Made by a program: the position numbers and the translations under genes. Under the pieces are notes generated by a model. That model made no database searches. It worked only from the letters and a program-made list of their open reading frames with translations, and was not told where the DNA came from. This document shows, in pieces, positions 35,039-36,313 of a DNA stretch of 36,313 bases (positions are counted from its first letter, which is position 1; every line of letters begins with the position of its first letter). The stretch comes from an uncultured Bacteroidia bacterium. GTDB taxonomy: Bacteria; Bacteroidota; Bacteroidia; Bacteroidales; UBA932. The stretch is taken from positions 1 to 36,313 of the forward strand of contig CADAAA010000012.1 in NCBI GenBank assembly GCA_902785785.1, in the 5' to 3' direction.

Positions 35039-35668
35039 ATGCCCAGAGTCACCATCGCGCGGATCGCGGCCGCGCTTTCAATCCTCCTCCTCCTCGCCTC
35101 CTGTCAGCGGAGCGCCATCAGGGACGCCATCGCCTCCCAGCTCCGCCAGTATCCCGAGTCGCGCGTCACGGATATCTACAAGGATTTCTGCCAGGACAAC
35201 CTCGGCCCGGGGCACCTAATCCCCGATCCCGAATCGGCCAGGGCATACCTCCTCTCCGAGCTGCAGGAGTACCGCGAGGACCTCGACAGCGCGCGCTATG
35301 CCAAGCCGCAGCTCCGCTACGTCCCCGTCGGGGACAAGCACAACTACGTCCGCGTGGACCTCTCGGTCGTACTTGACGGCCTCGTCAACGAGGATACCCT
35401 CCTCAACTCCTTCGTCCGCAGCGCCAACGAAGGCCGCACCCTCTCAGAAAAGGCCTGGATAAAGAAATGGAACAAGGTCGCCGCCGTCATCAGGAGCCGG
35501 TTCCCGGACATCCCTGATGCCGCCGCCGAACTCGCCGAACTCGACTCCCTCATCGGCGAAGGCCACCTCATCATGCACCACAGCGAAGCCTTCAGCAAAG
35601 CGTACAACCCCCATTACCGCATCGTCGCCAGCGACATCTTCGAGAAGGAATTGCTTAAAACCTTGTAA
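35039..35668 (+). CDS. Lipoprotein of unknown function
   Basis: This 209-residue protein starts at 35039 (MPRVTIARIAAALSILLLLASC). The open frame runs further back through repeat array 3, but only this start yields a signal peptide, with lipobox LASC and Cys22. I do not recognise the family. The mature part is hydrophilic and mostly helical in character. Conserved-looking blocks are DFCQDNLGPGHLIPDP, AYLLSELQEYREDL, YVRVDLSVVLDG and GEGHLIMHHSEAFSKAYNPH. Two GxGHLI segments (LGPGHLIPD and IGEGHLIMH) might reflect a repeated site. There are no internal membrane segments. Lipidation predicts attachment to a membrane facing the periplasm or surface. It ends 57 bp before tRNA-Ser and has no evident terminator of its own. 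Confidence 0.85.
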   Translation: MPRVTIARIAAALSILLLLASCQRSAIRDAIASQLRQYPESRVTDIYKDFCQDNLGPGHLIPDPESARAYLLSELQEYREDLDSARYAKPQLRYVPVGDKHNYVRVDLSVVLDGLVNEDTLLNSFVRSANEGRTLSEKAWIKKWNKVAAVIRSRFPDIPDAAAELAELDSLIGEGHLIMHHSEAFSKAYNPHYRIVASDIFEKELLKTL

Positions 35669-35692
35669 AAATACTTTTTCTTCGTATATTTG
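35663..35692 (+). promoter_or_regulatory. Canonical Bacteroidota promoter of tRNA-Ser
   Basis: TTG (35663-35665), 19 bp, then TATATTTG (35685-35692) is a full match to the phylum's -33/-7 promoter pattern and the best promoter in the window. The tRNA begins 33 bp downstream. Confidence 0.8.
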
Positions 35693-35725
35693 CAGTCCCG
35701 ACCGGAATCTCCGCCGCGTGGAACT

Positions 35726-35814
35726 GGAGAGGTGGGTGAGTGGCTGAAACCACCGGTTTGCTAAACCGACGTACGGGTAATTCTGTACCACGAGTTCGAA
35801 TCTCGTCCTCTCCG
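35726..35814 (+). tRNA. tRNA-Ser (anticodon GCT)
   Basis: The acceptor stem GGAGAGG (35726-35732) pairs with CCTCTCC (35807-35813), and the discriminator base is G. The anticodon loop TTGCTAA carries GCT at 35760-35762, reading AGC/AGT serine codons. A long variable arm typical of serine tRNAs (around GTACGGGTAATTCTGTAC) precedes the T-arm GAGTTCGAATCTC. CCA is not encoded. The total is 89 nt. Confidence 0.97.
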
Positions 35815-35817
35815 CTG

Positions 35818-35851
35818 AAATCCCTTACAGAGCGTTCTGTGAGGGATTTTT
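35818..35851 (+). terminator. Intrinsic terminator after tRNA-Ser
   Basis: AATCCCTTACAGA and TCTGTGAGGGATT pair with one T.G wobble around a 4-nt loop (GCGT) and are followed by TTTT. It ends the tRNA transcript. Confidence 0.85.
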
Positions 35852-35898
35852 CATAAATAGTGGCCCAAAAAATGTCCCATTTTTGCCGAAAATGTATC

Positions 35899-35928
35899 AA
35901 AAAAAGTTGCTCGCAGGCGGGCAACTTT
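35899..35928 (-). terminator. Intrinsic terminator for minus-strand transcripts entering from the right edge
   Basis: AAAGTTGC (35903-35910) pairs with GCAACTTT (35921-35928). On the minus strand a run of seven T follows. It converges on the tRNA terminator and probably ends the transcript of the partial gene at the window edge. Confidence 0.75.
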
Positions 35929-35961
35929 CGGCGAAGGATTTCGACAAGAACAGCTCGGGGC

Positions 35962-36075
35962 TTACCGTTGGTTTGAAGAGATTACAGAATAATCTCCATC
36001 CGCTTCATTTTCTAAAAGAGGCTTCAGCGGTTCTCTTAGCTCATCGAAAGTTTGGCATTCGCGTAATTGAACCAC
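35962..36075 (-). CDS. Possible small protein of unknown function
   Basis: This is a minus-strand frame of 37 residues from a GTG at 36073-36075 to the TAA at 35962-35964. The frame is open back to 36099 without an ATG. The peptide (VVQLRECQTFDELREPLKPL, then an acidic stretch and SVISSNQR) has a protein-like composition and does not overlap the partial gene upstream. It could be a small gene, the remnant of a frameshifted longer gene, or chance. No family is recognised. Confidence 0.3.
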   Translation of the reverse strand: MVQLRECQTFDELREPLKPLLENEADGDYSVISSNQR

Positions 36076-36109
36076 TGTGTACCCCTTTCGTTTCCACTTC
36101 TATTTGCAC

Positions 36110-36313
36110 CTAAAAGTTTTCCTGTACGTACTGCAGGAGTTTGTCGGATATGGTCATTCCTCCCTGAATATTGCCATTGACTCCGTTCTGAAGGAGTTTG
36201 TCAAATGTCAAAGCGGGGGAGTCCGTCCTTCCCGACAATTTGAAATAGGCGTATCTATTGGCGTTTATGCCAGCTTTGATGCGTTCCCTTTCAACCCAAT
36301 ACTTTTGCTCTTG
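36110..36313 (-). CDS. C-terminal 67 residues of an unknown protein, cut by the window edge
   Basis: On the minus strand the frame is open from the right edge to the TAG at 36110-36112. The visible part is hydrophilic and looks helical: KYWVERERIKAGINANRYAY, then SGRTDSPALTFDKLLQNG and GGMTISDKLLQYVQENF. I do not recognise a family. Base composition is lower in GC than most of the window, and together with the neighbouring tRNA gene this suggests a mobile element, which is inference. A minus-strand terminator lies about 180 bp downstream. Confidence 0.6.
   Translation of the reverse strand, partial: QEQKYWVERERIKAGINANRYAYFKLSGRTDSPALTFDKLLQNGVNGNIQGGMTISDKLLQYVQENF

Noticed and set aside
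35883-36113. Plus-strand frame of 76 codons after the tRNA terminator.
   Set aside because: It crosses a minus-strand terminator, has no signal or family features, and overlaps a more protein-like minus-strand frame.

Overview
The window looks like the chromosome of a fairly GC-rich member of the Bacteroidales. The reasons are three SusC/SusD pairs, lipoprotein-type signal peptides on nearly every secreted protein, -7 promoter elements of the Bacteroidota type (TAnnTTTG, usually TATATTTG), and few Shine-Dalgarno sequences. I cannot name the species from sequence alone.

Positions 1-10.7 kb (+ strand) hold two tandem, paralogous susCD pairs. The first SusC is cut by the window edge. A secreted alpha/beta-hydrolase lipoprotein follows. 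Between the second SusD and the hydrolase, a promoter-like box, hairpins and an intrinsic terminator outline a possible small RNA of about 130 nt.

Positions 10.7-12.6 kb are a convergent junction holding the most unusual structure: a HUH/Y1 transposase of the REP-associated (RAYT) type, lower in GC than its surroundings, with a repeat array on each side. The 7 and 8 imperfect palindromes (GTGCTC-N15-GAGCAC) repeat at exactly 51 bp without one indel. A third array (34.8-35.0 kb) has different arms (GCGCAC/GTGCGC), lies in another intergenic region with no transposase nearby, and has exactly the same geometry: 21 bp from arm to arm and a 51-bp period.

Positions 12.6-30.5 kb (- strand) form a nine-gene starch utilisation operon, in transcription order: MFS sugar transporter, SusC, SusD, a very large SusE/F-like glycan-binding lipoprotein with about eight repeats, a SusG-like amylase with BACON and inserted CBM58-like domains, a GH53 family enzyme (unexpected here), a GH13 amylase, a SusA-like neopullulanase and a SusB-like GH97 alpha-glucosidase. 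A LytS-type sensor kinase and LytTR response regulator are divergent from it, and a GH77 4-alpha-glucanotransferase (malQ) converges on the regulator. In the inferred model, starch is bound and cut at the surface, imported by SusCD, trimmed in the periplasm by the GH13 and GH97 enzymes, carried inward by the MFS protein and processed by MalQ. The two-component system is a candidate regulator.

The right end holds a lipoprotein of unknown function, tRNA-Ser(GCT), and a lower-GC stretch with a partial minus-strand gene, possibly the edge of an element integrated next to the tRNA.
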